DNA of 64,000 nt. Source: Incurvaria masculella. Its lineage: Eukaryota; Arthropoda; Insecta; Lepidoptera; Incurvariidae. The notes under the pieces were generated by a model. The model searched no databases, was not told the DNA's origin, and saw only the letters and a list, made by a program, of their open reading frames with translations. Positions 51,241 to 60,840 of the stretch are shown here, one piece after another (the stretch's first letter is position 1; the number at the start of each line of letters is the position of its first letter). Where the stretch lies: positions 13,317,036 to 13,381,035 of the forward strand of contig OX335643.1 of NCBI GenBank assembly GCA_946894095.1, read 5' to 3'. The position numbers and the translations under genes were made by a program.

Positions 51241-51796
51241 ATTCTGAGATAGAAAATATACACGGTTAATAATAGAATAAGAAATTAAAATTAAATTAAA
51301 TGTAAAATTTCATTAAATTCATCCAAGGCTGACATTGTCCCTAATACAGTTTTTACTATACGTCAGAACTTTTTGCTGATATCATGTAATAATATAATTC
51401 TGAAGATTAAGTCAGGACATTGTTGATGAATAAGCGATTTAGTAATTTAGTTTTCATAACCATCTTCACTTTGAAAACTACAGCTGCCGTGTCATCGTTC
51501 TTGGATTCTTTACATGTACCAGTTCCAAGCTCAACAAGTATTCAAGTAGAATAGAATAGACGCCATTTATATTTTTTTCTTCTCTGTTTAGATGGTGGAT
51601 GAAAATATGAGTTTTTATTCATTTGGTTAACTTTAATCTAATTAAAAATATAGTTACGATGCACTGACTATGTCAATTATACCAAAAACAACCCCAACAT
51701 ATTTTCAATCCAAAACATAGCAAAGTAATTTAAGACCTACGAGATTGCTATTTAACGAACGTTATATTGACTGAAAACTGAAACACGAAAATCTAA
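51241..51796. other. No recognised gene; an acceptor-like site at 51577-51595
   Basis: TTTTTTTCTTCTCTGTTTAG followed by ATGGTGGATGAAAATATG looks like a splice acceptor, but the frame closes after 12 codons. Confidence 0.35.
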
Positions 51797-51958
51797 ATGA
51801 CTGGAATACTAAAGGACATACGAGAAGATGAACAAATTGAAGATTTAAATATCGAATACTCCGTAGAGATGAACACAGTACTAGGAGATACCCAGCGACC
51901 TATTAAAAGTCAATCTACCTCGATGAAAGATACAAATGATTTCCGGCCATTTTGCTGA
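51797..51958 (+). CDS. Small acidic ORF (53 aa), possibly a decayed exon
   Basis: MTGILKDIREDEQIEDLNIE is followed by YSVEMNTVLGDTQRP and an end FRPFC. The composition is acidic and protein-like rather than AT-random. If one base is ignored near TTCCGGCC, the adjacent frame continues GHFAEGESLVRESYETQTEN for about 21 more residues to a double stop, which suggests a frameshifted coding remnant. No family is recognised. Confidence 0.25.
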   Translation: MTGILKDIREDEQIEDLNIEYSVEMNTVLGDTQRPIKSQSTSMKDTNDFRPFC

Positions 51959-52450
51959 AGGAGAATCTTTAGTGCGTGAAAGCTACGAAACGCAGACCGA
52001 GAATAGATAATAATAAGGTAGAAGTTAGCAACCATTTCATGACACCGTGTCGTTTTCGATAGATTTTCCTGGTCAGTCTAATAAAATAAAAAATATTCAA
52101 CTTACTCCTCCTAGATGAACTTGTCATTTAAAGGTAAGTAATTTCATGAATATTAAAAGTATTACTATACTAGTATTATTATACTAAAAAAAACTATTAA
52201 GTCTGAATATTGACGTCCTTGGGGTAAAGGAAACTTACGAGTTGTTTCTTTTTCTAATGTAATAAAATTAAATTGCATGACCGAACAAAAAAAAAAAGAA
52301 AAAAGTACCAAATATAAAGCATAATACATATCATAACATTAAGGATATTGCACAATCGTTTCCTTGTACGTCGTTAAATTTATGGACAGAGAAAATAATT
52401 AACAGTTTCAAAGCTCGGTCTATTCTCTTGGGTTAATAGTTGTACATTGT
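51959..52450. other. No recognisable gene
   Basis: AT-rich, nothing recognised. Confidence 0.45.
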
Positions 52451-54690
52451 ATATTTCATATTTCATATTTCAAATTCTTTATTCAGTGGAGCATTTTTTT
52501 CAAGTATACAATATTACATTGTAAGCACTTAATGCTATAGAATACGTCATTTTAAGTGTTTCATACATATCAATTGATTATATCAGTACAATACAATAAA
52601 AAGAAAAAGCCTTTAAAGTTGTCCAAAAAATAAAAAAATAATTATACTAATTAAATTAACTTAAAAATAAAATAACGGTTAAAGCAAACCAAAATTCAAA
52701 TATAAATAATCATTAAAATTAAAATATTAAAGTTTATAGTTAATCAAATTAATTCATTGTCAATACATATCATTTGTAATCAAATTTGTGTAATAAAAAA
52801 TCTTCAATTCGATAAAATACATTGTCAATTAGGAGATTCTTGGCCTTATTTCTAAATTGCGATAATGGTAAAACAGTCAAATATTCTGGTAAATGATTAT
52901 AAAGTTTTATTTTCAAATGGTCAGCCTGATGCTTTACTCGGGACAGATGCGTATGGGGCAAGACAAAATTATGTCTTGATCGAGTTGGATACTTATGAAC
53001 CATTTCATGCCTGAGTCTATCTTCACGATTTTTATGCACATGCAAAAGACATTCCAAAATGTATTGAGAAGGAAGCGTAAGGATCTTTGCCTTTCTAAAG
53101 TAAATACGGCAAGATGTTCTAATATGTAATCGAAAAATTGTACGGATTGCTCGCTTTTGCAAAATAAAAACTTTTTTAGCGTGGCTACTATTTCCCCAAA
53201 CAAGTATTGCGTAGCTCATCACGGAATGAAAATACGAGAAATATGCACATCTTTGCGAGGCGTAGTCAGTTACAGAGCGTAATATTTTTAGTGCATATAT
53301 TGCCGAAGAAAGTTTTTTGCAGATTATCTCAACGTGGCTGCACCAAGTTAAATTTTTGTCCATAACTACTCCAAGAAATTTTGTGTTAGTGATATCGATA
53401 TGGTAAGGAATATCTGTAACTCTAGTACTTTGCTGTCTGTTGGTGGCACAAAATTGTATAATCACTGTTTTATCATTGTTGAGGCTTATACCATTGGTTT
53501 CAAACCAAGATTTTGCTCTTTCCAAAGTAACTTTGAGTTTATCTTTAAGTATATCATTAGAAGGAGCCGTGACAGCAAGATTGGAGTCGTCAGCATACAA
53601 TGTCGGTGTGCATGTATCTTTTAAGTTAAAAGCAAAATCGTTAATATATATCAAAAACAGCAATGGGCCGAGAATCGATCCTTGCGGGACTCCAATATTT
53701 GGTTCACATATCTTTGAATTAGTCCTATTTACTTGCACAAACTGAGTTCTGTCGCTCAAATATGATCTGATAATTTCTAATGATGTATTCTTTACTCCAT
53801 AACATTCAAGTTTAGCGAGTAAAACATCATGCCGAACACAATCGAAAGCCTTTGACAGGTCACAAAAAATACCAGCGCCTTTGTATCGCTTGTCTAAAGA
53901 GTTCCACATATCACTAACGAATTTATAAATAGCCATAGATGTCGACTTACCTGCTCTAAAGCCAAACTGCGATTCTGAAAGAAGTTTATTGTTTTCAAAA
54001 TATGATTTTAGTCGCTCGAATATCGCCATTTCAACTACTTTAGAAATAACTGGGAGAATACAAACAGGCCTATAGTTGTCCATTTGGTCTGTGCTACCCT
54101 TTTTGTGTAAAGGTATTATTTTACCTTTTTTTAGTTGGGTAGGAAATATACCCGATTTCAAACACCTATTGGTCAAATGAATGAGAGGGAGCTGGAGTTC
54201 TTTTGAGCATTGCTTGAGAAGTCGAGATGACATATTATAGCAATCTAAAGATGGTTTCGGTTTTATTTTGTGTAATATTTGTTTATATTCATTCTCGCTG
54301 ACTGGTATAAAGTGGTTGAGCTCACCGTTTGCATAATTAAAATTAGGAACGGTATCTATGGCAGCTAATAAATTAATCTTTAACTTTGATGCGGCTTTAT
54401 GTGGAATTTCGGAAAAGTATTCATTAAACATGTTTGATATTTCTAAGTGGTTGGTTATCTTGTGATTATTTAAAGTCAAAAATTCAATTCCTGAGGAAGT
54501 ATTTTTAGATCTGTTTGTTTCTGTTTTTATTATATCCCACATTGCCTTTACTTTGTTATCCGATGCCAGTATTCTTTTTGAATTCTGTAACAACTTAGTT
54601 GCTTTTAGTACATTTCTGTAAATTCTTTTATACTTTTTAACATAGGTATTTAAATAAGTATTACATACAATAAATCAAATATATCATCAT
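52451..54690 (-). mobile_element. 5'-truncated CR1-group LINE with intact reverse transcriptase
   Basis: Read on the minus strand, coding similarity starts near 54665, reaches the stop at 52770, then a 290-nt 3' untranslated region leads to a heptanucleotide tail; the plus strand shows ATATTTCATATTTCATATTT at 52451-52470. Tails of short repeats rather than poly-A are usual in the CR1 group. The endonuclease domain and any ORF1 are missing. The 5' break lies close to an unrelated poly-T at 54694, so another retroelement abuts it. Confidence 0.85.
52770..54593 (-). CDS. Non-LTR retrotransposon reverse transcriptase (607 aa), CR1 group
   Basis: Domains in order: linker (1-95); fingers and palm from about 110 with KPSLDCYNMSSRLLK; DNYRPVCILPVISKVVE (172-188); SQFGFRAGKST (208-218); FCDLSKAFDCVRHDVL (243-258, first catalytic Asp); GVPQGSILGPLLFLIYIND (301-319); YADDSNLAV (333-341, the catalytic DD pair); FLGV-MDKNLTW primer-grip region (about 406-417). 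The C-terminal domain ends LSQFRNKAKNLL near 590, a pattern of CR1/Daphne-type elements. All RT core motifs are present without a stop over 1.8 kb, so the copy is young or recently active. The frame is open upstream to about 54665 without a better Met; the true protein began further upstream with an endonuclease. Clade placement needs a tree. Confidence 0.9.
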   Translation of the reverse strand: MLQNSKRILASDNKVKAMWDIIKTETNRSKNTSSGIEFLTLNNHKITNHLEISNMFNEYFSEIPHKAASKLKINLLAAIDTVPNFNYANGELNHFIPVSENEYKQILHKIKPKPSLDCYNMSSRLLKQCSKELQLPLIHLTNRCLKSGIFPTQLKKGKIIPLHKKGSTDQMDNYRPVCILPVISKVVEMAIFERLKSYFENNKLLSESQFGFRAGKSTSMAIYKFVSDMWNSLDKRYKGAGIFCDLSKAFDCVRHDVLLAKLECYGVKNTSLEIIRSYLSDRTQFVQVNRTNSKICEPNIGVPQGSILGPLLFLIYINDFAFNLKDTCTPTLYADDSNLAVTAPSNDILKDKLKVTLERAKSWFETNGISLNNDKTVIIQFCATNRQQSTRVTDIPYHIDITNTKFLGVVMDKNLTWCSHVEIICKKLSSAIYALKILRSVTDYASQRCAYFSYFHSVMSYAILVWGNSSHAKKVFILQKRAIRTIFRLHIRTSCRIYFRKAKILTLPSQYILECLLHVHKNREDRLRHEMVHKYPTRSRHNFVLPHTHLSRVKHQADHLKIKLYNHLPEYLTVLPLSQFRNKAKNLLIDNVFYRIEDFLLHKFDYK

Positions 54691-55317
54691 AATTTTTTTT
54701 TTTTTTTTATTAATTTTAATTATTTAATTATTTTTATTAATGTATTAGCCTAACACATTAAATGGGAAGTCGTCGCCGTCCCAGGGCTCTTAATACGTCC
54801 CGAAACATGTAACAGACAGCTATTCCTGTAACCAAACCTTAGGGTAGTTTGACTACCAAAGATTCATAGATGGTACATAAACGAAATTAAATATTTAAGC
54901 AGGTCCTGAAACCCACAAAACTATTTCATTTTACTATATTAATTTATTAACCTACAAATATACATTTACACCCGTTATGTAAATAGAAATTCGAAATTCA
55001 AAAGCATTTTTTAAATAAAGAAGACAAAGACAACACACAATATTCATCAGTACCTCTTGACATCTCTGTGAACTCAATGACTCATTCTAAGCTCTCATCA
55101 CGAGTATCGAATAAGTATTTCGCATTCAATTCGAACACTCCATTTGTCAATGTCGCACCCAGCCTTCCCCCACCCGCGCTTCTTCGCTCCGCGGTGACAA
55201 AGGAAGGAGGAGATGACTTGAACTAGACGCAACCTACAGGAATCGGTTCCTGACATTTTTACTATTTGCATCAGGATTTTTCGTAAACCTTAAGAGGTTT
55301 ATACCAGAGGAATATGA
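54691..55317. other. Poly-T stretch and unrecognised sequence
   Basis: Poly-T at 54694-54710 followed by ATTAATTTTAATTATTTAAT and CATTAAATGGGAAGTCGTCG may be the complement of another retroelement 3' end. No coding part was identified. Confidence 0.4.
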
Positions 55318-55925
55318 AGAGGCGTTTACGCCAAGCCGATCGAATGGAGAATTGAACAGCGCGGGTAGTAAACGTTAAATGAACTCCCATTTGCGAATCC
55401 TAGTTAGGTTTGGCAGCTAACGCATTTTCGCCGTTAATACGTTGACGTTGCCGTTAACGCTGACTCCGCGATTTCATACAAATAGGTAGTACTAGTTTAT
55501 TCTTGACAGGTTGAAGAAATAAGACTCGTATGGGTTCGACGTTTTTACGTAACTTTGAATCTCCGTAAACGCCGATTTAGGTAAGAATTCGGACTAAGGG
55601 TTCTGAGTGATCAGTCTGAGTTCTCACCTAAATTGGCGTTTACGGAACTTCGAAGTTACGTAAAAACGTCAAACCCCATACAAATGTTTACTAAGTACTT
55701 ATCTTGTGGTTTTACTTCTTCAAGCTGTCAAAGTCAAACTCGGCGTAAACGGCAACGTCGACGTATTTACGGCAACGTTGAGTAAGCTGTCAAATCAAAC
55801 TCGGACTCGCAAATGTTAGTTCGCTTAACGCCCACTGCGCGCCCTCTTCAATTTATCCATACATTTGGAAACGCCATTCGATCGGTTTGCCGTAAACGCC
55901 AATTTAGGTGACAGCTGGGACTACG
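55318..55925. mobile_element. Giant foldback element, arms about 290 bp
   Basis: From the centre outward, left ACGTTTTTACGTAACTTTGA, CCGTAAACGCCGATTTAGGT, AAGAATTCGGACT pairs with right AGTCTGAGTTCTCACCTAAA, TTGGCGTTTACGGAAC, AAGTTACGTAAAAACGTC. Outward, CATTTGCGAATCC pairs with GGACTCGCAAATG, and CCGATCGAATGG with CCATTCGATCGG. So a roughly 600-bp near-palindrome exists with arms of about 75-85 percent complementarity. A lone arm is at 50145-50440. No ORF. Confidence 0.85.
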
Positions 55926-56167
55926 GGCTCTGAGCACTGTGCGAAAGGGTTCATCCGCAATATGACGGAGTTTTTCCGGCGTCTCTTGACTATTGACCAA
56001 AAATTTATTCATCAGTAAACGCCAGAAACAACAAAACGTTAGCTAACGAAGCTTCTTCAAAGAGGGTAAAATCGGTTACAGTGGTGTTACAATATGGCGG
56101 TAAATTAACTCATTGAGTGAACATTCAAGTGAGTGATTCAATCTGACATGTATTTGGATTTAGTAAT
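55926..56167. other. No recognisable gene
   Basis: Nothing recognised. Confidence 0.5.
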
Positions 56168-56290
56168 ATACTAGCTGTGGTACCCGGCTCCGCTCGGGTC
56201 GATACCGTTTTGAACTAAAGCCGAGCTGAACAATTTTCTGGATAAAAAATAACCGGCCAAAACCCGATCCACGCCAATAATTATATAACA
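56168..56290 (+). mobile_element. CTAGCTGYGGTACCCGGCT-family element, 5' part
   Basis: TATACTAGCTGTGGTACCCG then GCTCCGCTCGGGTCGATACC, GAGCTGAACAATTTTCTGGA, TAAAAAATAACCGGCC. The family is widespread in moth genomes; class is uncertain. Confidence 0.75.
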
Positions 56291-56397
56291 AACATCCAAA
56301 CATTCCCATTTATTACATCAATTTCAATGGAAATTATGTCAATAAAATCGTACAACTATAACCAAAATAATCCCACCTACAATCAATATTCAGTATA
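56291..56397. other. Spacer, probably rest of preceding element
   Basis: ACATCCAAACATTCCCATTT at 56290 resembles ACATCCAATAATTCCCATTT at 60411, supporting continuation of that element. Confidence 0.5.
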
Positions 56398-56805
56398 AAA
56401 ACACGGACAATTTTCATTGCCACTTCGATCATCTTTCCTTCAATACGATGATATGGATCAACCCAGGCGGGAATCGCTCTTCCCTTCGCGATGGCGCTAG
56501 CAAAAGGAAATAATGATATTGGTCATGCCGGCCATCTTTCAACAAATAGTATTTAATTAGAAATTCTTAATTTTTCAAGAAGGGGATAGAAAATTCAAAC
56601 TACGTTGTCATCTTGACAAAGATAAAAAATTATAAACAAATATGAAAGCTGGTCTTTTCTTTCAATGCGATGGAACCAACCCGGGCACGCTTAAACCCTA
56701 TAACCTAGTAAAGGAAGGGAACCTACAGTTTTACATGGATTCTGAACCATGGAGCAGCTCGCACTCGTGACGAAATGCACTTATGCAACTCATAAAGGGG
56801 GTTGT
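56398..56805 (-). mobile_element. SINE copy in two pieces
   Basis: ACACGGACAATTTTCATTGC, GATCATCTTTCCTTCAATAC, CAACCCAGGCGGG (56398-56475), then an AT-rich insert, then TCTTTCAATGCGATGGAACC, CAACCCGGGCACGCTTAAAC, CAGTTTTACATGGATTCTGA, CGAAATGCACTTATGCAACT. The CAATGCGATG block occurs in both pieces, so these are two overlapping copies or a duplication. Continues at 57086. Confidence 0.75.
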
Positions 56806-57085
56806 CTTTGCAAATAAAATTATATTTGTCATGAACTGTTGCATACGGCATGGATTGTAAATTTTGTGTATTCATGTGAATTTAGTGTTTTACCTATGTT
56901 TTTGTTAAAATAATTGACAAACACTTTTGTAAACTTAGACTAAGTGGACGTTGAAAAAAAAAAACAGTGGAGTTTCTTTCCAGTTCTTCTTCCCTGTGTT
57001 TTGTTTTGCTGAACTGGCCAATGCTAAAATATGACAAATCCGAGTGCAGTGTACTGTCTATAGATGACGAATAAACAATACAATA
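56806..57085 (+). mobile_element. Insertion in the SINE, retroelement-like 3' end
   Basis: A 280-bp stretch separates GCAACTC from AGAGAAAGAAAG of the SINE. It ends ACGAATAAACAATACAATAC, polyadenylation-like, so it is probably the 3' end of a retroelement. The minus-strand 64-codon frame is not coding. Confidence 0.5.
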
Positions 57086-57190
57086 CAAAAAGAGAAAGAA
57101 AGTGCATGAACGAGGCGAGGATTTGAACCCAGACTTCTGGTATTCCAGGCAACTCGCCGCACCACTAGGCTACGAGCCGCTCGCTCGTGC
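57086..57190 (-). mobile_element. SINE head belonging to the copy at 56398-56805
   Basis: AAAAAGAGAAAGAAAGTGCA, GAGGATTTGAACCCAGACTT (box B complement), CCACTAGGCTACGAGCCGCT (box A complement). Confidence 0.82.
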
Positions 57191-57334
57191 AGCTAGTTTT
57201 CAGGACGCTTGCGCTTGTTAAAGTGGTGTGAAAGTAGCTGACAAGGCGGAACGTGGGCATGGCTTCAACTTACATAGCCTGAGAGATGATGACATTTTAG
57301 GTAATAGATAATAAATGTTCAAATAATAATTAAA
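57191..57334. other. Short spacer
   Basis: Nothing recognised. Confidence 0.5.
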
Positions 57335-57445
57335 TATACTTTTTCGTACTGAGCATATACATCGCTTTTTCCAAGGAATGTGACATGTATGTATGTATGT
57401 TTAATCGATCGTGAAGCAAGGACACATTAATTAAAGAAAGATCCC
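57335..57445 (-). repeat. CGAAAAAGTATATTTA-family repeat, inverted copy
   Basis: TAAATATACTTTTTCGTACT, GAGCATATACATCGCTTTTT, CCAAGGAATGTGACATGTAT, (GTAT)n, GATCGTGAAGCAAGGACACA, TTAATTAAAGAAAGATCCC. The most complete copy of the part shared with 1-95 and 46265-46385. The tRNA-Leu-like sequence is not present beside it. Confidence 0.7.
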
Positions 57446-58009
57446 TGTAAAAAGAAATATTCGAGAAGAAAGAAGGTTTGAGAATTTTGCAGATGACAAT
57501 TTGTGAAAATGGGTTGACATTTTCAACTTTTATTTTAAAGCGCCATCTATATTTCGTTAAAGAACTAGCGATAATTTCGAATCACCTTAAGGTGCATCTT
57601 TGTTAAACTGCCTACCCAGAAATTGTCGACGGCTCTTTACCTATACATGTTTGCTTTCAGCATTCGATTGAAAATTTGCATGCACTTGGAAATGCAACGA
57701 GATGCCAAGATCAAACCAGCGAGTGCATGCTTGAAGCAGATATTCGAATATACATTTACATATTGTGCTGAGTGGGTTACAGCATTTTAAAAAAAAAAAC
57801 ATTCTAATAGAAGAGATGCAGTATGGGCATTTCACGTCGTAAGAGGCGACGACGAAATTGTTTTTTCTTGGTCGGATTTCACGTACAATTTAATGTATAC
57901 TTCCTAGGTTGCATTTAATAAATGATGGTGTGTGTCGTGTGTAGTGTGTTAAAAAAATGCCATGAGTTTCTTTTTGCTCAAATCAAATGGACATGTACCG
58001 CTCATATCA
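57446..58009. other. No recognisable gene
   Basis: The frame at 57835-57641 (-) is unrecognised. Confidence 0.45.
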
Positions 58010-58090
58010 AACCTACTGTCATGATATTAGCCCAACACACCTCATTTGAACTGGGTGCCATGCCAGGACCTTCATTTTATAGAAATGGAT
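58010..58090 (-). mobile_element. SINE, 3' part, split by a GGGTTCCGTACC element
   Basis: CTACTGTCATGATATTAGCC, CAACACACCTCATTTGAACT, GGGTGCCATGCCAGGACCTT. Resumes at 58431. Confidence 0.8.
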
Positions 58091-58430
58091 GAAAAAACCG
58101 GCCAAGTGCGAGACGGACTCGCACACGAAGGGTTCCGTACCATCGTACAAGATTCAACACAAAACAATCACGTTTTTTGTATGGGGTCCTCCTTTAATTT
58201 TCATTATTTTTTAATTTTACCAATTTGTTGTTATAGCGGCAAAAAAAATACACACTCTGTGAAAATTTCAGCGGCTTACCGATTACGGTCCATGAGATAC
58301 AGCCCTGTGACGGACGGACGGACGGAAGGAGGGACGGACGGACGGACGGACGGACGGACGGACGGACGAACAGCGGAGGCTTAGTAATAGTGTTCCGTTT
58401 TCACCCTTTGGGTACGGAACCCTCAAAACG
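58091..58430 (-). mobile_element. GGGTTCCGTACC-family element, full length, inserted in a SINE
   Basis: AAAAAACCGGCCAAGTGCGA, GAAGGGTTCCGTACCATCGT, TTGTTGTTATAGCGGCAAAA, the longest (GGAC)n in the window at about 58310-58366, AGCGGAGGCTTAGTAATAGT, GGGTACGGAACCCTC. Because the host SINE is recognisable on both sides, the element limits are defined to within about 5 bp (AAAA is shared at both junctions). No TSD longer than that is seen. Confidence 0.88.
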
Positions 58431-58545
58431 GTAAATTTTCATTGCCGCATCGATCATCGTTGATTCAATGCGATGATACCAACTTGGGCGGGATCGGGAT
58501 AAAGTAAGGTGCTACAGTTTAATTTGGAATCCGAACCACGAACGG
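58431..58545 (-). mobile_element. SINE, 5' part of the split copy
   Basis: AAAACGGTAAATTTTCATTG, CCGCATCGATCATCG, CAATGCGATGATACCAACTT, GGGCGGGATCGG, GCTACAGTTTAATTTGG. The tRNA head is lost. Confidence 0.75.
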
Positions 58546-59302
58546 CGACCCCTTGGTCGGCTATCCCATGTGTAGTTATCATTCGTGAACTTATAAATTA
58601 CATAAATATTTAAAATTTTAATACTTCCATGGTAACATAAAAATAGTGATTTTTTTCGGGACTAATTTGCTTCGGAAAACGTTATCATCGATCATTTTAA
58701 TCTTATGTGTGTTATTACTAGTCCGCTCTAAGCGTGGTACAAAAACGCCTTTATACTTTTGCAAGACAGGCAGGCAGTAATATTTTACGTTTTTTCTTCC
58801 AACGTTTCGCACGCGCGTGGTCACGGGATGACGAAACGATGTGATCCGGGACGATGTGTCCCGAAAATCAATTATAAGTACCACAGTAAACCAATGTCAC
58901 GAATAAGGTGTGACGTTATCTCTCAAGTACCATTTCGGTAGCCAAAGCGGTAAAGACTTGCCTGATCGCGTGACCGCAGACAATTTCCTCGATGCGAATA
59001 AAAATGAGCTCTAAAACAGTCAATTACTTTGCGCTATCGTCTATAACTCAGTATCAAGGCTCAGGGAAGCGGGATTCATACGTAATCATTTTCGAAGTAA
59101 ACTTTATTTAGGCTGGTTAAAGAAAATTGGCCTAGAACAGACGAACGTGAAACCCTACGTTCTCCGAATTCAACAGGCAGTTGAATGGAAAGAGTGGTAA
59201 AATATGTTTACCCTTTAACTCTATCTTCGAGAGCCTAAAGAGAAGTTTCACTTCTAACGCGCATCTGTTTAAGCCTTTTTCTATCCCACAATAGACATAA
59301 TC
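58546..59302. other. No recognisable gene
   Basis: Opposing frames 58884-58618 (-) and 58759-58941 (+) overlap and carry no recognised domain. Confidence 0.45.
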
Positions 59303-59588
59303 TTTTTTAGGGTTCTTTTCCCAAAGGGTGCCAACGGAACCCTATTACCAAGCCTCCGCTGTCCGTCTGTCACAGGGCTCTATCTCATGAACTGTAATAC
59401 GTAGGAAGCTGAAATTTTCACAAAGTGTGTTTGTATTTGGCCGCTATAACAACAAATAGGTAAAATTTAAAATAATAAAAAAAAAGGGGGGGTCCCATAC
59501 AAAAAACGTGTTTTTTTTGTGTTAAATCTTTTACGATGGTACGGAACCCTTGGTGTACGAGTCCAAATCGCACTTGACCGGTTTTCTT
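59303..59588 (+). mobile_element. GGGTTCCGTACC-family element
   Basis: TTTTTTAGGGTTCTTTTCCC, AACGGAACCCTATTACCAAG, CCTCCGCTGTCCGTCTGTC (microsatellite nearly absent), CCGCTATAACAACAAATAGG, ACGATGGTACGGAACCC, CGCACTTGACCGG. Confidence 0.85.
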
Positions 59589-59639
59589 ACGTACATAATA
59601 CGTAGGTTGTTCAAAATACACGGACAATTATATTTTTTT

Positions 59640-59745
59640 TAAACGAGCGAAGCTCTCCGGGTCCGGCTGTCCGCCTGTTCTGGGTCGCATTTCTCAACCG
59701 ATTCTCGAAAAATTTTGTGAGTAGGTTCCATAGTTTCATGGAATG
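59640..59745 (+). repeat. GGTCGCATTTCTCAACCGAT-type repeat
   Basis: AAACGAGCGAAGCTCTCCGG, GTCCGGCTGTCCGCCTGTTC, GGGTCGCATTTCTCAACCGA, AAAAATTTTGTGAGTAGGTT; same family as 9930-10420. Confidence 0.65.
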
Positions 59746-59874
59746 CTTTTGTCTGAGTTCAAAAACAATAATAGGATTTTGTTTAAAGTTGCGCGGTGAA
59801 CATTAGCAGTTAAATGCTAAATTTATTATGCGAGGACAGCTAAAAGAGCTAAGTCTCAGGTTGGAACACATATA
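59746..59874. other. Short spacer
   Basis: Nothing recognised. Confidence 0.5.
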
Positions 59875-60160
59875 TTTTAGGTTTCCGTACCCAAAGGGTG
59901 CCAATGGAACCCTATTACTAAGTTTCCGCTGTCAGTCCTTCTGTCGGTCCGTCCGTCTGTCTCATCTGCATCTCATGAACCGTAATAGGTAAGCAGCTTA
60001 AATTTTCACAGAGTGTGTATTTATTTTGCCGCTATAACAACAAATAGGTAAAATAAAAAAAGTAAAAATTAAAGGGCGGCCCCCCTACAAAAAACCTGAT
60101 TTTTGTGTTAAAATCTTGTACGAAGGTACGTAACCCTTTGTGTGCGAGTCCGACTCATGT
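59875..60160 (+). mobile_element. GGGTTCCGTACC-family element
   Basis: AGGTTTCCGTACCCAAAGGG, ATGGAACCCTATTACTAAG, TCTGTCGGTCCGTCCGTCTG, CCGCTATAACAACAAATAGG, CGAAGGTACGTAACCC, GTGTGCGAGTCCGACTCAT. The last block diverges. Confidence 0.83.
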
Positions 60161-60237
60161 CCGACAGATAAATCGGATCGGCGATTATTCAAAATTATTC
60201 CCGAACAAAAATGACAGAGCAGAGCCGTTTGTATTAA

Positions 60238-60425
60238 ATACTAGCTGCGGTACCCGGCTTCGCTCGGGTTAGTGTCGGCTAAATTATTTCATGGATAAAA
60301 AGTAGCCCACATGACTGATCCAAAATAGGGTCAAACTGGTCCAGGACAATGTATCCATCTACCAAATTTAATCAAGATCGTTCGAGATGAAATAGCATGA
60401 TTTAATGAGAAACATCCAATAATTC
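60238..60425 (+). mobile_element. CTAGCTGYGGTACCCGGCT-family element, best copy
   Basis: ATACTAGCTGCGGTACCCGG, CTTCGCTCGGGTTAGTGTCG, ATTATTTCATGGATAAAAAG, TAGCCCACATGACTGATCC, CTACCAAATTTAATCAAGAT, CGTTCGAGATG, then ACATCCAATAATTCCCATTT. Confidence 0.8.
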
Positions 60426-60589
60426 CCATTTAGAGCTTCGTTGACATTTGGTGGCTATTTAAAAAAAAAGAATTTGCCGCCAGAACCTTTCTGCACTTGC
60501 ACTGCAACATTGCTTACCTAGTAAGTAAGTAACGTGTAACGTAGGTAAGTTTTGCGTGGACTCCAACCCACAGCTAGCCTCAACATCGA

Positions 60590-60840
60590 AAACAGTAACC
60601 CATCTCGAACCTGACTGCTCTCAGAGATCCTATACATTGATAAAATACGCACATAAATCGGGTAACTGGTTCGCAAGTTATAAGAATTTAACACTCACTA
60701 CTCACCCTTCTGGTAATAAAGCGTTATATTATGTAGCCTATAAGTTTTGAGTAGAATCAGGCTAGACGTAGATACAATCCGCATCTAAATCGAGTAATTT
60801 GTTCTGAAGGATTTTGCCCAGTAGTCATAAAGTTGCGAAA
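60590..60840 (+). repeat. Two copies of an AAATCGRGTAAYTKGTTCG-type repeat
   Basis: TAAATCGGGTAACTGGTTCG then CAAGTTATAAG at 60655, and ATACAATCCGCATCTAAATC then GAGTAATTTGTTCTGAAGG at 60771. A related copy lies at 2310-2390. The two appear to be in tandem. Confidence 0.5.

Noticed and set aside
53400..53745. Plus-strand ORFs of 74 and 101 codons
   Set aside because: They lie antisense within the intact reverse transcriptase ORF and have no independent signature.
58046..58384. 112-codon ORF with a DGRTDGRTDGRT repeat (also 27764-27958 and 28720-29037)
   Set aside because: The repeat is translation of the (GGAC)n microsatellite inside GGGTTCCGTACC elements; the frames start in flanking SINE or AT-rich DNA.
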